A DNA stretch of 64,000 bases from Hysterium pulicare CBS 123377 (GCA_000467715.1 AJFK01001090.1:248001-312000), one strand, 5' to 3'. Shown: positions 1 to 11,670, counted from the stretch's first letter. Notes: generated from the sequence alone by a model not told the origin. Program-made: numbers and translations.

Positions 1-74
1 CCTCACCTCAGACCTCTTTCCAAACCGACCCCTTCCAATCTTTCATACCCAGCCTCACTCCAATTCCACTCATC

Positions 75-1512
75 ATGCACTCCGAGTACCAAACGAAAGA
101 ATCAAAACCCTACAACGCCACCTACCTCTTCTCCCTCCACGGCGGCGTCTGCGGCTGTCGTGAATGGTGGGGTCTATCACCCATTCAGCCTCCTCCACCG
201 CTAAAACCAGACACAATGCTACTGGAGTCGCGTGACCGCATTATACCTCTAAATAATGACACCTCATTTACCACACTACCTTCGTCACTCGAACTTATTC
301 ATACTCCGATTAATACAGCAACTTCACCATCCAAGCCAAATACAGCAATTCCATCTCCAGACGCGGATAAATCCGATTCCATCCGCGAAACCTGCTTCTT
401 CTGGTACCACAACGGCAGCTGCAGACGTTTCCGCGAATTGCGAACTTGTAAATTCGAGCACGAGACCAGACCTACGTGGCCAATACCTCCGCCGCCCGGA
501 TACGTGCATCGCCAACCCTGCCATCTCCCACTCTGTCCACTAAAAGAAGGAATGCCAAAAGCAATTGAAGAAAAAGAAGAAGAAGACGGAACCTCGACCT
601 CGACAACAACCTCCGGCTCCGCAACACCTGTCTCCAAGACTACGCCCACAACGGCAAAACTTAGCATCACGCCTCCGTTGAAGCGGACCCGGGAAACGCG
701 AGGCCGAGCCCAAGGTGAATTTCTGCCTCCAATGGCTCCGAGTAGCAATCGTAAGATCTGCTTCTTTTGGTATCATCACGGCGATTGCAGGACTAGGAGT
801 GGGAGGCAGTGCCCTTATATCCATCGTCTGGAGTATGGAGTGAGGGAGGTGAGTAAACCGTACTGTGTCCGCTGGCATAAGGATTGTGATTTGCCGCTTT
901 GTCCATTCGTGAAGCGCGGTCCATATCTCAGTGATAATGCAACTGGATTTAAGGGGAGTGGGCAGGTCAAAGAGAACAGGGAAAGGGAGAAGGAGGGCAG
1001 TGGACTTGAGGAGAGGGTTAAGAAAGTGGAGGATTCAAGGATGGAGATGGAGAAGCAGAGAAAGAGGGAGAAGTGGAAGAGATTGAAGGCTAGAAATCAG
1101 GAGAGGAAGAAGATGGTTAAGGAAGGGAGGGTTCTGGGTATTGAGCCTGTTTCTGAGCCAATGGCCTCTTCGGTCGTCATTGGGGCGCCGAAACCAAAAT
1201 GGAATAGGAGAAAGCGAAATGGAGGTGATATTCAGCCGTTGGTCTCATTGCATGGAAGACGTGAGAGACCGGTGGAGCTCGTAGAGAGGGGTGAGGGAAT
1301 GAGCGATGATGGTGAAGTTGCGAAGGGTGGTTAGAGGGGATATGGGTGACTGGTGGTTAGAGGGGTTTCCAGATGCCAAGGCTTCTGGAGAAGATAGCGG
1401 AAAGATAGGTGGAGTCCAAAGCGGAAAGAGGGCCGAGGGAATGAAAGTTGAGGATGAGGAGAGAGCGGAATGGGATACCGATGAGTTGAGGAAAGCTTTC
1501 GGAGAGATATGA
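75..1512 (+). CDS. Tandem CCCH-type zinc-finger protein
   Basis: Two copies of one unusual cysteine/histidine module are visible. The first is C107-x8-C116-x8-C125-x3-H129 and the second C229-x8-C238-x7-C246-x3-H250. Each opens with CFFWYH and is followed about 20-25 residues later by a short C..LPLCP element (near 149-154 and 271-276). The spacing resembles CCCH fingers, which usually bind RNA, but the first gaps are longer than the common C-x8-C-x5-C-x3-H. The C-terminal third is a Lys/Arg/Glu-rich probable coiled coil. I place an intron at 1291-1372 (GTGAGG...TTCCAG); it joins the long frame to a downstream frame ending at 1512 and gives about 451 residues. Without that intron the protein stops at 1334. 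The function is inferred from the finger type only. The upstream region is cut by the window edge, but the ATG at 75 has an untranslated-looking leader. Confidence 0.7.
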
Positions 1513-1966
1513 AGGGAGGTGATCGGATTTGTGATGAGTATTATGGGGACACTGCCCGATCATGGAGATGGCCTTCAGGCGTCTGGCATTTGAAGTTGTT
1601 TACACGAGTTCATTTTTTATTGAGAAACCGTGTCGATAGAGGTTATCTAATGCTTGATATTGACAGGATAATTGACCAAAAAAATTGATCTGGACGATGG
1701 GTGCTATCTAATAAAAGTGGGTATAATATCAAACCAAGATTATGTAGATGGGTGTCATGTACCACGCTCTTGACTAATCCTGGGTTAGCATAAGTGCCTG
1801 TGCGAAGAACCTGTGGCGAAATTCTTGAATAGGCCGTAAGGTTGCGAGATTTGACGCCCTCAAATAAAGCTGTGGAGCTAGTGCATGGCTTCGGTGCTCA
1901 TGAAAGACGGACCGTCGGCATGTTGAAGTGGTAGACTCTAGGAAACCTCGTTTCTGTTGGAGTTCG
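1513..1966. other. Intergenic, convergent 3' ends
   Basis: This spacer separates the CCCH gene from the 3' end of the convergent short-chain dehydrogenase. I see no credible reading frame or RNA gene in it; it should hold both 3' untranslated regions. Confidence 0.6.
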
Positions 1967-3118
1967 CTACCATAAGTAAGGTTGATTTTGATAAGTCCAG
2001 AATGTACCGCTATGCTGTATTCCTTTACTCTGAATGACGTCGATCATTTTCGACACAGACTCTTCTGGTGTGATTATTCCTTCAACTTGCCAGGGTAAGT
2101 TAATGTTTGCCATGTCGCTGTAGAAGATTAGTGGGGACAATTCAGACAACAAGACAGCACACCTACGTTGCGACTTCCCCTGGATGCATTGCAAGAAGGA
2201 TGGTGTCATCGTCCTTTCTCTTAAGCTCTGCGGCCATATGCTGAGGTCGAGGTTAGCAACCATAGGTTTTTCTTAGATCCATACACGTCCAGGTCAACAT
2301 ACTCTTATTGACATGTTCAATGCGGCTTTCGAAGCGGCGTAAGCTGCAAACCTAAGTCGTATTAGAACCAGTCTCCCGCTCCGATAGTCTATCTCAGTAA
2401 ACGCACCCATCTTCTATCTCCCTGAAATTTCCTTGAGATCCGGAATCACTGGACATAAAAACGATAGTGCCAATGGGTATATTGGTTTGGAGAAGCTTTT
2501 GTGCAGTAATGATTGGGCCAATGGTATTCGTGTGAAGATGAAAAGCGAACTCATCAAAGGAACTATGCAATCCATTAGAAGTGGAAAGGGAAGGATGACC
2601 ACCAAGGATCATCAAGCGTCAAGGGAAAGAATTGACGGGATTGGAAAGGGAAACGAACACTTCGGTCGATCTCTGCCTGAGTCAGTCTAGACCAAAATGA
2701 TACATGTACATTGCCAGCTTACATTTGGGTATCTCAGAACTCCAGCATTAAGTACAACATAATCAATCTTGAGGTTCGGGATGGTGGTCAATTGGCCGAC
2801 AAAGTTCTACGCCATAAGTTAATCACTGCTTCTAGGTAACCATTGGTCGGAAGCTGGTCGGGCACAAGGTCGTACAATAATGCTTTCCTCGGATAAGATG
2901 TCACAAATGTACATCTGGCAACGACCATGGTCGCTTCCGGCCTGACCCCATAGGGCGGATGCATGAGCAGCCCATGTCTCCCGGACGGTAGCAATGATGC
3001 GCTCTCCCCTGGCGAGGAGTTGACGCACGAATTCAAGGCCAATGCCTTTGCTCGCTCCAACAATCAGCCAGGTGGTGAAGTCTTGGTCGGCATAGAGTAC
3101 ATCGGGAATCTGGTTCAT
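1967..3118 (-). CDS. Short-chain dehydrogenase/reductase, seven exons
   Basis: Joining seven exons on the minus strand (3118-2876, 2806-2723, 2672-2659, 2562-2407, 2351-2303, 2240-2167, 2117-1967) gives a 256-residue protein, the normal size for a classical SDR. It has the NAD(P)-binding GASKGIG at residues 21-27, the NAG motif, Asn126 in HTNTIGP, Ser151/152 in the VFMSSDSG strand and the catalytic YAASK (Tyr170, Lys174). It then has HPGEVATDM and the fungal-type end FWTYQNQPYLW. All introns are GT-AG and 49-96 nt. The third exon is only 14 nt and encodes RSTEV before SFDEF; that peptide fits the family and is the only choice I found that keeps frame. It is probably a soluble oxidoreductase. 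The substrate cannot be told. Confidence 0.88.
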
Positions 3119-3695
3119 CGTCCAAGGTCCTGTGGCGGGGGACCGGGTGGCGGAAGGCTGACGACACTAATGAATGCGGACCGATAAGTAGGAAGAAGTT
3201 GACTGCCCAGGTGCAGGAGTGCAGCGAGGAAGCACCCAGCTTAGCCGTTTACAGGAATCGCAAGTACAGCGGCTCTCACGCCTGATACAGAGTCGTGTAG
3301 AAGTAAAGGTAGTGGTGAGCAGCCGAGAAACTGGGCAACGGCAATGGCGGGATCAGATAAGTCACGGAAGCCTTACGGGCTGGGTATTATTCAAGAATAT
3401 TTTCGAGGTGAGTAAAGATCCCTTGCATGGCCGTAGGATAAGGCATCATTGATTTTGTTTGCCATATTTCCTGAAGACGATCTTGGCGCCAGCAAATGTC
3501 AGCATAGGTGAGAAAGGTATGGCTAGACAAACGACTTGACAATCACAGACACTCATGATGCAGACGACGAACAATCGGAGAATCGTCCACCATTCAACTT
3601 ATCCTCTCGAGGAATGTCCCAGCAAGCAGAGCCGAGTCATCGCGATCCCGTTATCTCCCGGCGTCCCGACCGAGATTTGTTTCGACAAATTTTTG

Positions 3696-3700
3696 ATTGG
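3696..3700 (-). promoter_or_regulatory. CCAAT box upstream of cytochrome c
   Basis: ATTGG (CCAAT on the minus strand) lies about 200 bp before the cytochrome c start in the sequence TTGATTGGCCC. CCAAT boxes bound by the HAP/CBF complex are known regulators of respiratory genes including cytochrome c. Binding here is inferred. The rest of 3119-3900 shows no gene; it is the divergent promoter shared with the SDR gene. Confidence 0.45.
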
Positions 3701-3900
3701 CCCAAGGCGCCACACGCGAGCTGTGGCGGTGCCCGGAGATGAGTGACGAGCCGCCAATTCTTTTTCTCTGTTGTCCTCACCCTCCTAAACTTCTATCCTC
3801 AACACCACTTGCACCCATCAACCAACGCTCCACCTCATCTCTATCACTCCTTTCAAATTCTCCTTATTTCCATTCTCCATCTACAGCTTTTCTAGACACA

Positions 3901-4655
3901 ATGCCTGGTTTCGAAGACGGTACGTTGCTTTCCTCATCCAGACGTCATCCAAGTTGCATCGCGTTGCCACGGCCCTCTCTGCTCCCACCGACTCGATCAT
4001 CGTATGGGATATGATTGAACCTCCTAGATACGCTTTCCGCTGTTGAGCGCTCTGTATCTTAGGCTTATAAGATGGTCGCTAACAACTTTGCGCCGCGGAG
4101 AGACCTTGCCGACCGACTTTCGGAAGTGGCTGGACGAGTCTTTCATCATGCACGAAGCTGACACATTATGCTAGGTGACCAGAAGAAGGGTGCCAACCTC
4201 TTCAAGGTACGCTTACTACAATTCTCAGCTCTCACCCGGCGGGCTTCTCATTTCGGAGACGTTCTCCGAGCCACCAAAGTTTCAATCTAACATTTCGCAG
4301 ACAAGATGCGCGCAATGCCATACCCTGAAGGAAGGCGAAGGCAACAAGATCGGTCCTAACCTTCACGGCCTATTTGGCCGCAAAACTGGTCAAGTCGACG
4401 GCTTCTCATACACCGATGCAAACAAGCAGAAGGGTATTACGTGGAAGGAGGATACTCTAGTAAGTGTCCTGTTCTCTCCATCTCGATATATCTATGCAAT
4501 GTGCTCCGTCATGCTGTATACTAACCATTCCACAGTTCGAGTACCTAGAAAATCCCAAGAAGTACATTCCTGGCACCAAAATGGCTTTCGGTGGTCTCAA
4601 GAAGCCCAAGGACCGCAACGACCTCATCACTTTCCTCCGCGAAGAGACGAAATAG
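3901..4655 (+). CDS. CYC1: Cytochrome c
   Basis: Four exons (3901-3919, 4175-4206, 4301-4459, 4536-4655) encode 109 residues. The haem-attachment motif CAQCH is at residues 20-24, followed by [13 protein letters not shown]. The axial methionine lies in PGTKMAF and the conserved end is [15 protein letters not shown]. It is the mobile electron carrier between complexes III and IV in the mitochondrial intermembrane space. All introns are GT-AG. The first, 255 nt, is long for this window and lies within the seventh codon, a position where regulatory first introns are plausible. Length and sequence match fungal cytochromes c throughout. Confidence 0.97.
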
Positions 4656-6046
4656 ACGTCACCTCCCATTAGGATCCCCATTACCCTCATCAACATATTC
4701 ATCCGCATCCCCGATATCTCTCCATAACTCTCCATTTCCTGTGTACCATCAGAATTGGCATTTGATAGACGTACGATAAAAGGTGGTGGTTCGAATGCTT
4801 TTCTTCTCTTCCCTGTAAAAATATGTTTTGTAGTATGCAAGCGCGGGTTTCGTAATTTTGGTGTGATGTGACCAGTCTAGGAACGGGCAGCAGGATTTCG
4901 AATACCATCATTCTCCTCCTCCAATCATTATACTTAATTGAAGAGAAGGCGTGACATCCGTGTTCCGAGGTGGTTCTACCTACTGGAAGTATCTATTGAA
5001 ACATGCTGGGAATTGCCCAACTCCTGCATTTGGTCACTAGTACCTGCTTAAATCTCATTGCTCACAGGGTAGAAGAGTGTGAACCAAGGCGCAAAGTGTG
5101 CATAGGTAGAATGGTTCTAGCGTCAAGTCCACGACCTTGAATCATGCAGCAGCAGAAATTGTCCAGATATATGTCATCCAAATATATTGATATAGATGCA
5201 ACTCGACAAGCACGTGCTCTCTCAAAGAAGCAGTCTAGTCCTCTGACCAATGGAGATAGGTTTGTATGGAATCCACACGCCCGGCATTCACCGAGTGTAA
5301 AGACAGCGGTGCATAATTTTAATCACGTAGCTCGAAGCTGCTCGTGCGACCAGGCTACTCGGGGCTGAGGAAGCCCAGCTGTCAGGTACACAAGCACCTC
5401 CGTTAGTCCCCGACGGAGCTGGCTGGTAGAGCGGAAATGGAGCATTTTTGGTTACCCGAGGATTGCCATCGCCCACATATGGGATGAACTTCAAAGCACT
5501 CCCAGTTTGTCTCCATAGGCGAGCTCCTCCTGGAGACTCATGTTTGTGCTTTGCTTTTGAGAGGAGGAAGACGTCTTACACGAAAGTGTTGCGTCAGCTG
5601 AGCGGTATTTCGACAGTCAGGCGGGAGCAGTTTGGACAGGCATTTTCTGCTTTCCCACGTGAAAGGGAGTTAGCTTGGTGCGGGAGGCTCACAATGTGTG
5701 GGGAGCGGCTAGAATATCGTCTCTGATCGCATGTCAGAGCAGCAACCTTGGAGACTTCACCACTTACCAGTTCCCCACGCCAATTGCCTTGTCCACAGCC
5801 TTCTCAGCCAAATTTAATACCGGCATTCTCCTCCAACACTCTCAGCACTATCTCAATACACACCTTTCATCCCTACTACTGCATCATCCCAGACTTCTAA
5901 CCTCGGTTTACTCGATTCGAGTTAGCGTCATAAGGTAGCGGGGCGGAATCCGTTCTACGAGCTCCGTGTAACACACGACTCACAGAGGTCAACACTTTGG
6001 CGTTGTCGCAATCTTCGAGGCCGGACGGCCTGGGATAATAGGAAAG
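4656..6046. other. Intergenic, no gene seen
   Basis: About 1.4 kb between cytochrome c and the mitochondrial kinase, both on the plus strand. Only short open frames without recognisable composition occur. The last few hundred bases are pyrimidine-rich and probably hold the promoter and leader of the kinase gene. Confidence 0.5.
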
Positions 6047-7661
6047 ATGTCGTGGAAAAGTTCGGGGAAGCTGATAGATACCATCAAGGTAAGCATTTCG
6101 TCCCTCATCCGCAACCTTTGGTATGTTAATCTTGGTGTAGCATTATAGCAACTTTCCCGCAACCGGTATGCCATTCTTCATTCAACTCTACTCCACTGTT
6201 CTCTAATCATCAATCAGGTGTTTCACTACGGCAGATGGTACAATTTGGAGAGAAACCCTCTATAGGAACTCTTTTCCGCGCTTCGCAGTTTCTCTCCGAA
6301 GAGCTTCCCATACGATTAGCACACCGAGTGCAGGAGCTCAGTGACCTTCCAGATGGGTTGAACGAGATGCCTTCGATTGAAAGAGTGCGGGATTGGTATG
6401 CACAATCCTTTGAGGTACGTGAAATCCCTCCCGTCCCGTCTTGACGCTCTGACTCATTCGGCCTTAGGAATTAACCACCCTACCACGACCCAATCTATCC
6501 TCAGATATTAAAGACCGCTTATTACGACCAGCAAGGCGAAGTGGCAAAGATTCAAAGATATTAAGCCAAACAACACAAAATCCGAGCGTACAAAGAGGTC
6601 AATACAAATCTGCCCCAGCCAGTAATGGAAATGGAAACGGAAACGGAAACGGAAATGACAAAAAGGGATCATCATCAAGGAGATATTACGCTGCAGCGGA
6701 TGATGGACTAGAATGGCCACCTGAGCTGAGCACCTACAATACTAAGTTTGCAGAAACTTTGGAGAAGATTAAAAGACGGCACGACAGTGTGGTTACAACT
6801 GTTGGTACGTCCACCATCATTTCAGCTTCCTTCGTTCAATTTCATTAACGCTAACGTTACAATCAGCCCAGGGTATTCTGGAATGGAAACGCAAAAAGCA
6901 ACGAATGCAAATAGACCATAACATCCAAGCCTTTCTCGACCGTTTCTACATGTCTCGCATTGGCATCCGTATGTTGATAGGGCAACATATCGCCCTCACA
7001 GATCAACGGCAGCGGTCAGATCCCAATTACGTCGGAATTATCTGCACCAAGACCAATATCCGCGAATTAGCGCAAGAAGCCATTGAAAATGCACGGTTTG
7101 TTTGTGAAGATCATTACGGTCTCTTCGACGCACCAAAAGTCCAACTGGTTTGCAACCCCGATATTAGTTTCATGTACGTTCCAGGCCATTTATCTCACAT
7201 GCTATTCGAAACATTGAAGAATTCGCTGCGCGCTGTTGTGGAAACGCATGGTCAAGACAAAGACGAATTCCCGGTGACAAAAGTCATTGTTGCCGAAGGC
7301 AAAGAAGATATCACGATCAAAATCTCTGATGAAGGAGGAGGAATTCCAAGAAGCGCGATACCCCTTGTTTGGACTTATATGTACACGACAGTAGACCAGA
7401 CACCGAGTCTAGATCCGGACTTCAACAAAAGCGATTTTAAGGCTCCGATGGCTGGTTTTGGTTATGGTTTGCCGATTAGTAGATTATACGCGCGATACTT
7501 TGGAGGCGACTTGAAACTGATTAGCATGGAAGGGTAAGTAATTACCATCCCACATCGCCCATCAACCTTTGGTTTATCAAGACCTAACTCTTCGTAGATA
7601 CGGCACGGACGTCTACCTCCATCTCAACCGTCTCTCATCCTCGTCGGAACCACTCCAGTGA
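6047..7661 (+). CDS. Mitochondrial pyruvate dehydrogenase/BCKDH-type kinase
   Basis: Six exons (6047-6088, 6141-6165, 6218-6414, 6468-6804, 6867-7533, 7598-7661) give 443 residues. The N-terminal helical domain carries HYSNFPATGVSLRQM and FLSEELPIRLAHR, typical of mitochondrial PDK/BCK kinases. The C-terminal GHKL ATPase domain shows the N box ETLKNSLRAVVE, the G1 box DEGGGIP and the G2 box GFGYGLPISRLYARYFGG. Such kinases phosphorylate and switch off the E1 subunit of the pyruvate or branched-chain dehydrogenase complex in the matrix. A Ser/Asn/Gly-rich insertion of about 50 residues, including an NGNGNGNGN run encoded near 6627-6655, lies between the two domains. Which dehydrogenase it serves cannot be decided from sequence alone. 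Confidence 0.93.
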
Positions 7662-8333
7662 CAATTACCAGTCATGAGGGAGGAATGGGACACGAGCGTC
7701 GCACCCATTTCTACTAGATCCCAAGGATTGACGCAGTCTAGAGGTTCTTTAAGCTCGAACTCATTATCTCTGTCAATGACGTCCAAGGCCATGCGCTTGA
7801 AACTTAGCGGGAAGCTGAGCAGAGAAGTTAGCGAGAGGAGGCAGGTGGGTGATGCGGTGGATATGGTGAATCAGGGTGGTGAATCGCCTTGGTGGAAGAA
7901 CGTTGGGATGGATGAAGGGTTGTGAATGGTGGAAGTAAGTGCCCTAACTTAGTGTCGGTGTCTGTGGAGGAAGATTCTTGCGACGTTTTGACTTCTTTGT
8001 ATTTATTTGTACTTTGATTTTTCGACAGAAGTTGTGGGATGGGCATCTGGACTTATCGTGTCTATATGGGATGGATTCATATTCCTGGCGAAGGCGGTTC
8101 TGTGTGCGATTTTTATTGGGTAGAGAGAGAAGGTATGGATGGATAGGAGGCGGATTGAATAATATCAAATATTAGTTGATTTCATAAGTCGTGCTGGGTA
8201 TAATGCTATGTTTCCACCCTTTCGTTCTGGATCTCATGGGCCTCATATATCATGATGTCCCCATTCCCACACCTCCTACTCTTCCACCTATCTCTATCCC
8301 TCATACTCACTCCAAAACCCCTACCTTCTACCC
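7662..8333. other. Convergent 3' region
   Basis: This spacer lies between the kinase stop and the end of the minus-strand gene at 8334. An 83-codon plus-strand frame starts 13 nt after the kinase stop (7674-7925). It has no recognisable domain, and I treat it as 3' untranslated sequence. Confidence 0.45.
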
Positions 8334-8964
8334 TCATACCTTCCTCCTCTTCTTCCTCGACCCCTCACCACTCTCCTTCTCCCCAATCCCAGCCCCACCA
8401 GGTCCCTTCTTGTTCTTCCGCTCCTCGCCCCCAACAGGCCCCTTCCTCATCTTCCGCTCCTCACTCTCATACGCCTCCATCCACTCCACACTCTCATCAT
8501 CGGAATCAATCCTCGCGACGATCTTCTCGAAATGGAGGCGTGTTTGCGGTATACTCTGCTCCCAAACAACACAAACATCAGCACAGTGCCGTTTCATTTA
8601 CTTCACGATTGCGCGAAATGAGCGGATGGGAAAGGGAGAGGGGGAAGTGGAAGGGAGCTTTTCAGTCGCTAACCTCATTCCTCGCCCCCGAATACCAAAT
8701 CAACATCTCATTATTCTCCAATATCGCCGCCGCCTGCAGTCGCTTCTGCGTGCTTTCGAAGCTCTCGTCGGTTGCATATGCGGCGTCCATTCCTAGACCC
8801 TGGGCCTGGTTTTGCTTCTGCGAACTCCGCGATGAAGAGGCGGTTGTTGTGGTCGTTGTTGTGGGTGGGGGTTTGTGGGTTGGACGGTTCCGCGATTGGC
8901 GGGATTTTTGGAGAGAGGTGTAGGTGGATGTGGAGGGTTGGGTGGGGTTTGGGAAGGGGTTCAT
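8334..8964 (-). CDS. Small hypothetical protein with basic C-terminus
   Basis: Two exons (8964-8674 and 8558-8334) encode about 171 residues. The N-terminus is Ser/Thr/Pro-rich with a poly-Thr run. The middle, ESTQKRLQAAAILENNEMLI followed by WYSGARNE, joins across a 115-nt intron to QSIPQTRLHFEKIVARID and reads as a conserved folded core. The tail is Lys/Arg/Glu/Gly-rich and ends RKKRRKV, a possible nuclear localisation signal. The intron acceptor is a GAGCAG tandem, so either Gln98 is included or it is skipped. I do not recognise the family. The frame is coding by composition and splice fit only. Confidence 0.6.
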
Positions 8965-10430
8965 GGTTTTGGGGAGAAGGGTTTGGGATAAGAGGGTTGA
9001 GGTTGGTGAGAGGCTGAGTTCACGATGCTCGTGGGTTGGTGTTGAGGGACGTGGAGCTTCGAGCTCCTAAATGATCGGCGGGGTGGTGGGGCCAGGGTGG
9101 TCAATGCTTCTTCAACGTCGTTTGACATTCACCATTCTTTGATATGTCTATTGCACGCATGAAATGATGTATTCGATTCGGTTTACTCTGTTCTACAGGA
9201 TTGTGGAGCAACATTTTCGAAAGTTCAGATTGAAGGCTTGAGCTGGTCCTTCAAAAACCACGGAGAAGACAGATCAGCATGATCAAAATCCCCTCACCAC
9301 CATCACTATCTCTTCTGGTGAAGTCCATTGGGAAGTACAATCCTCATCATTCCTCGGGAAGACTCGAACCATACCCTTGAAGTATCAAGGAACGCGGAAG
9401 CCGTGCGAAGCACCGCTTTGGGGAGTCTTCCTTATTCAACACCGGTCCATCGGGCTGCTTACCAGCAGTGTGGACTGCTGATCCTAAATGGAACGCAATG
9501 TCGAAACCTGACAGTTCTTCTGGTATCTGGTCTATGCCAGCGCTTACGACAAGATCTATTTATGAATGGATCCAGAGATCCCTTTGTCCCGTCAGGAGAC
9601 TACGAACACTCGCGAGAGGAAGTGAAATTGCGATCTCTGCCTAGACTCGTCGCATATCCCCAGTTGGAGTTCCCTAGCTTCGTCAAGTTAACCCACTCGC
9701 GATTTCGGTTCTCTGTCAATACCTGTTGAGGTCGACCTACCTTCATATTATATGAAGGAATGGATTGACTATGGCTTCATCATAGCCTTTGGGAATATCC
9801 GAATTGGTGGACTCTTCTTTCTTACCTTCGTACCCTGTTTTCTTAGCACCCGCAGAACAGCACCCGGAATTTCAATCTGTAACCCGTCCCTCCGGGAAAT
9901 CCAGTCACCTTCTCTTCATCTTTAATCTTCGTCCCACTGCTACTAACCGGCCCATCGGAAAGCCCAAGAGTAAGCCTTACTGGCCATAACATAGGTGTCT
10001 TGTCAACTATTCAGAATGAGGATACAGGAAATTGGATGAGGAGTATTCCTCGCCACTTGTTATCCTCCGCTTGTCTCATGGTACATAGATCTGTTAATCG
10101 CAGTTGAAGACTACGACATCTCTCTAGCTCCACTGCTATGACTATCTAGCATGAAGTGCTATAGAGCTAAGTCGCCGGAAGCTGTCACGTCCTATATCCT
10201 AGGATAGGCTTAGAATAAGAGCATTATCTTGCCACTAGTATCTAAAATTTTGGAAATTACAAAGGCTATAGAGGGGAAAGTCCTCTCTAGTTCTTTTCAT
10301 TCTCTTCCGTTATATGTATTTGTTCTGATATGCTTAAGCTTCTTTCTTCAGTATCACAGTTCAGATCTTTGAGGCTTAGGTAAACTGCAATAATTACACG
10401 AGGCATTAGGTATTTCTTCTCTGTTTCAAT
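8965..10430. other. Gene-poor region, AT-rich towards its right end
   Basis: The left part is the promoter side of the small minus-strand gene. A 133-codon plus frame at 9328-9729 has no recognisable motif, and I do not call it. From about 10140 to 10480 the sequence turns AT-rich with many TAG/C-to-T-looking changes. This may be an old repeat degraded by repeat-induced point mutation, but I cannot name an element. Confidence 0.4.
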
Positions 10431-10645
10431 AAGCTGCAAATGCAATTCACTAATAAAATCTAAAGGATATTTCCCTAACACTCAAAAGCAGAACTCCAGA
10501 ACTCCGAAAAACTACAGAACCAACCATACTACTATCGCCTGTAACCTCCCAGTACCAAAAGCTGCAAATGCATGTTACAAAGGAAATCTAGAGGGTATTT
10601 CCGGACTATCCTAAACCAGAACTCCAAAACTCCGAAAAATCACAC
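10431..10645. repeat. Two diverged direct copies of about 88 bp
   Basis: The copies at about 10431-10520 and 10559-10645 share AAGCTGCAAATGCA at the start, a middle GATATTTCC/GGTATTTCC and the ending CAGAACTCC..AACTCCGAAAAA. They differ at scattered positions, so the duplication is not recent. They lie just beyond the stop codon of the minus-strand gene at 10688. Confidence 0.7.
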
Positions 10646-10687
10646 AAAGGAAAGCACCACCGACGCCTTTCACCACCAGCCACCTAA

Positions 10688-11353
10688 TTACTTCCTCCCA
10701 GAGCCTTGGCTGAGGCGCCTCACCGCGCCATCCAGCTGCCTCGCCACTCCCCCCAACTCCTGGGCAGAGTCACTAAACCGCCTCGCCACAGCACCCAAAT
10801 CCTCCGCATCGCTTTCCGGCGTACGCAGAACCGGCTCCGGGGAAGAACTCACAACGGCTTCCTCCACAGTAGGCCGCACAGTCACCTGCCTACACTCCAT
10901 CCTGTCCCCCTTCAGCTTGATAAGAAACTTGGTGTTTTCCGGCCCAGGCTGAACTGGACCCGAAACCCTCTTCGCCCGGGCATTGGCGCGCGCTGATTTG
11001 GTGACTTTGGCCCCTTTCCCCGAGGTCGATGGGGCTTGGCGGCGAAGGGGTCTGGTGGCTTGGCGCCTGTTCCCAGTGCTCATCAGCCTGGCAGCGATGG
11101 CCTGCAAGGCTTCTATCTTCTGCTGGATTATTTGAGCGCGGGTTGTGGTCTGGTTCCTTGAGCTGATGCGGGTGAAGCCGGAGTTTGGGTTGGCGGGGTC
11201 GGCGGGGATGGTGTAAATGGTGCGGGCCATTTTGGATGGATGGGTAGATGGGGTTGGGGTGAGGTGGGAAAGTGGCTTTGCGCCGGGACACGAAGCGCAA
11301 ATGGGTTCGGGAGAAGGCGGTGAAGTGGCTTTGAGTGGTGTCGTAAAGCTCAA
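10688..11353 (-). CDS. Hypothetical basic protein
   Basis: A single open frame encodes up to 221 residues. The likelier start is the internal ATG at 11230 (MARTIYTIPADPANPNSGF), which leaves 180 residues; the 41 residues before it are low-complexity Pro/Ser/Thr. The protein is rich in Arg and Ala, with a helical stretch RAQIIQQKIEALQAIAARL. Near the end is a duplicated amphipathic segment, LGAVARRFSDSAQEL and then LGGVARQLDGAVRRL. No known domain is recognised. Confidence 0.5.
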   Translation of the reverse strand: MSFTTPLKATSPPSPEPICASCPGAKPLSHLTPTPSTHPSKMARTIYTIPADPANPNSGFTRISSRNQTTTRAQIIQQKIEALQAIAARLMSTGNRRQATRPLRRQAPSTSGKGAKVTKSARANARAKRVSGPVQPGPENTKFLIKLKGDRMECRQVTVRPTVEEAVVSSSPEPVLRTPESDAEDLGAVARRFSDSAQELGGVARQLDGAVRRLSQGSGRK

Positions 11354-11670
11354 ATGGTATCAGGGAGCGGCGGTCAAGTGGCTTTGAACAGTGTAGTAAA
11401 GCTCGATCGAGATTGGCGGTGTGTGGTAAAAGGCTTTTAGGACCTTATCAAATGTCGAATCGAGATGGGAGATGGTAGACAAAGTGAGTTGAATGTATTC
11501 TGCGAAGTCTGAAGGTGTAGATTTTCAGGGCTGCCTTTCTTACCTATATACTCGAGGTCTGCCTGCTCGTAGAGTATGGGCCAGTGGTTCAACCTTGGTA
11601 CAGGTTCAAGTTCGTGGGGAGTCACAATTTTCCCCCCATCATGTTCAGTTACGGGTGTTGAAGATTGGGA

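Noticed and set aside
7674-7925. 83-codon frame just after the mitochondrial kinase stop
   Set aside because: The kinase already ends at the normal family C-terminus; the frame is Ser/Arg-rich and lacks its own promoter space.
9328-9729. 133-codon plus-strand frame in a gene-poor stretch
   Set aside because: No recognisable motif, no splice sites extending it, and no bias typical of the neighbouring genes.
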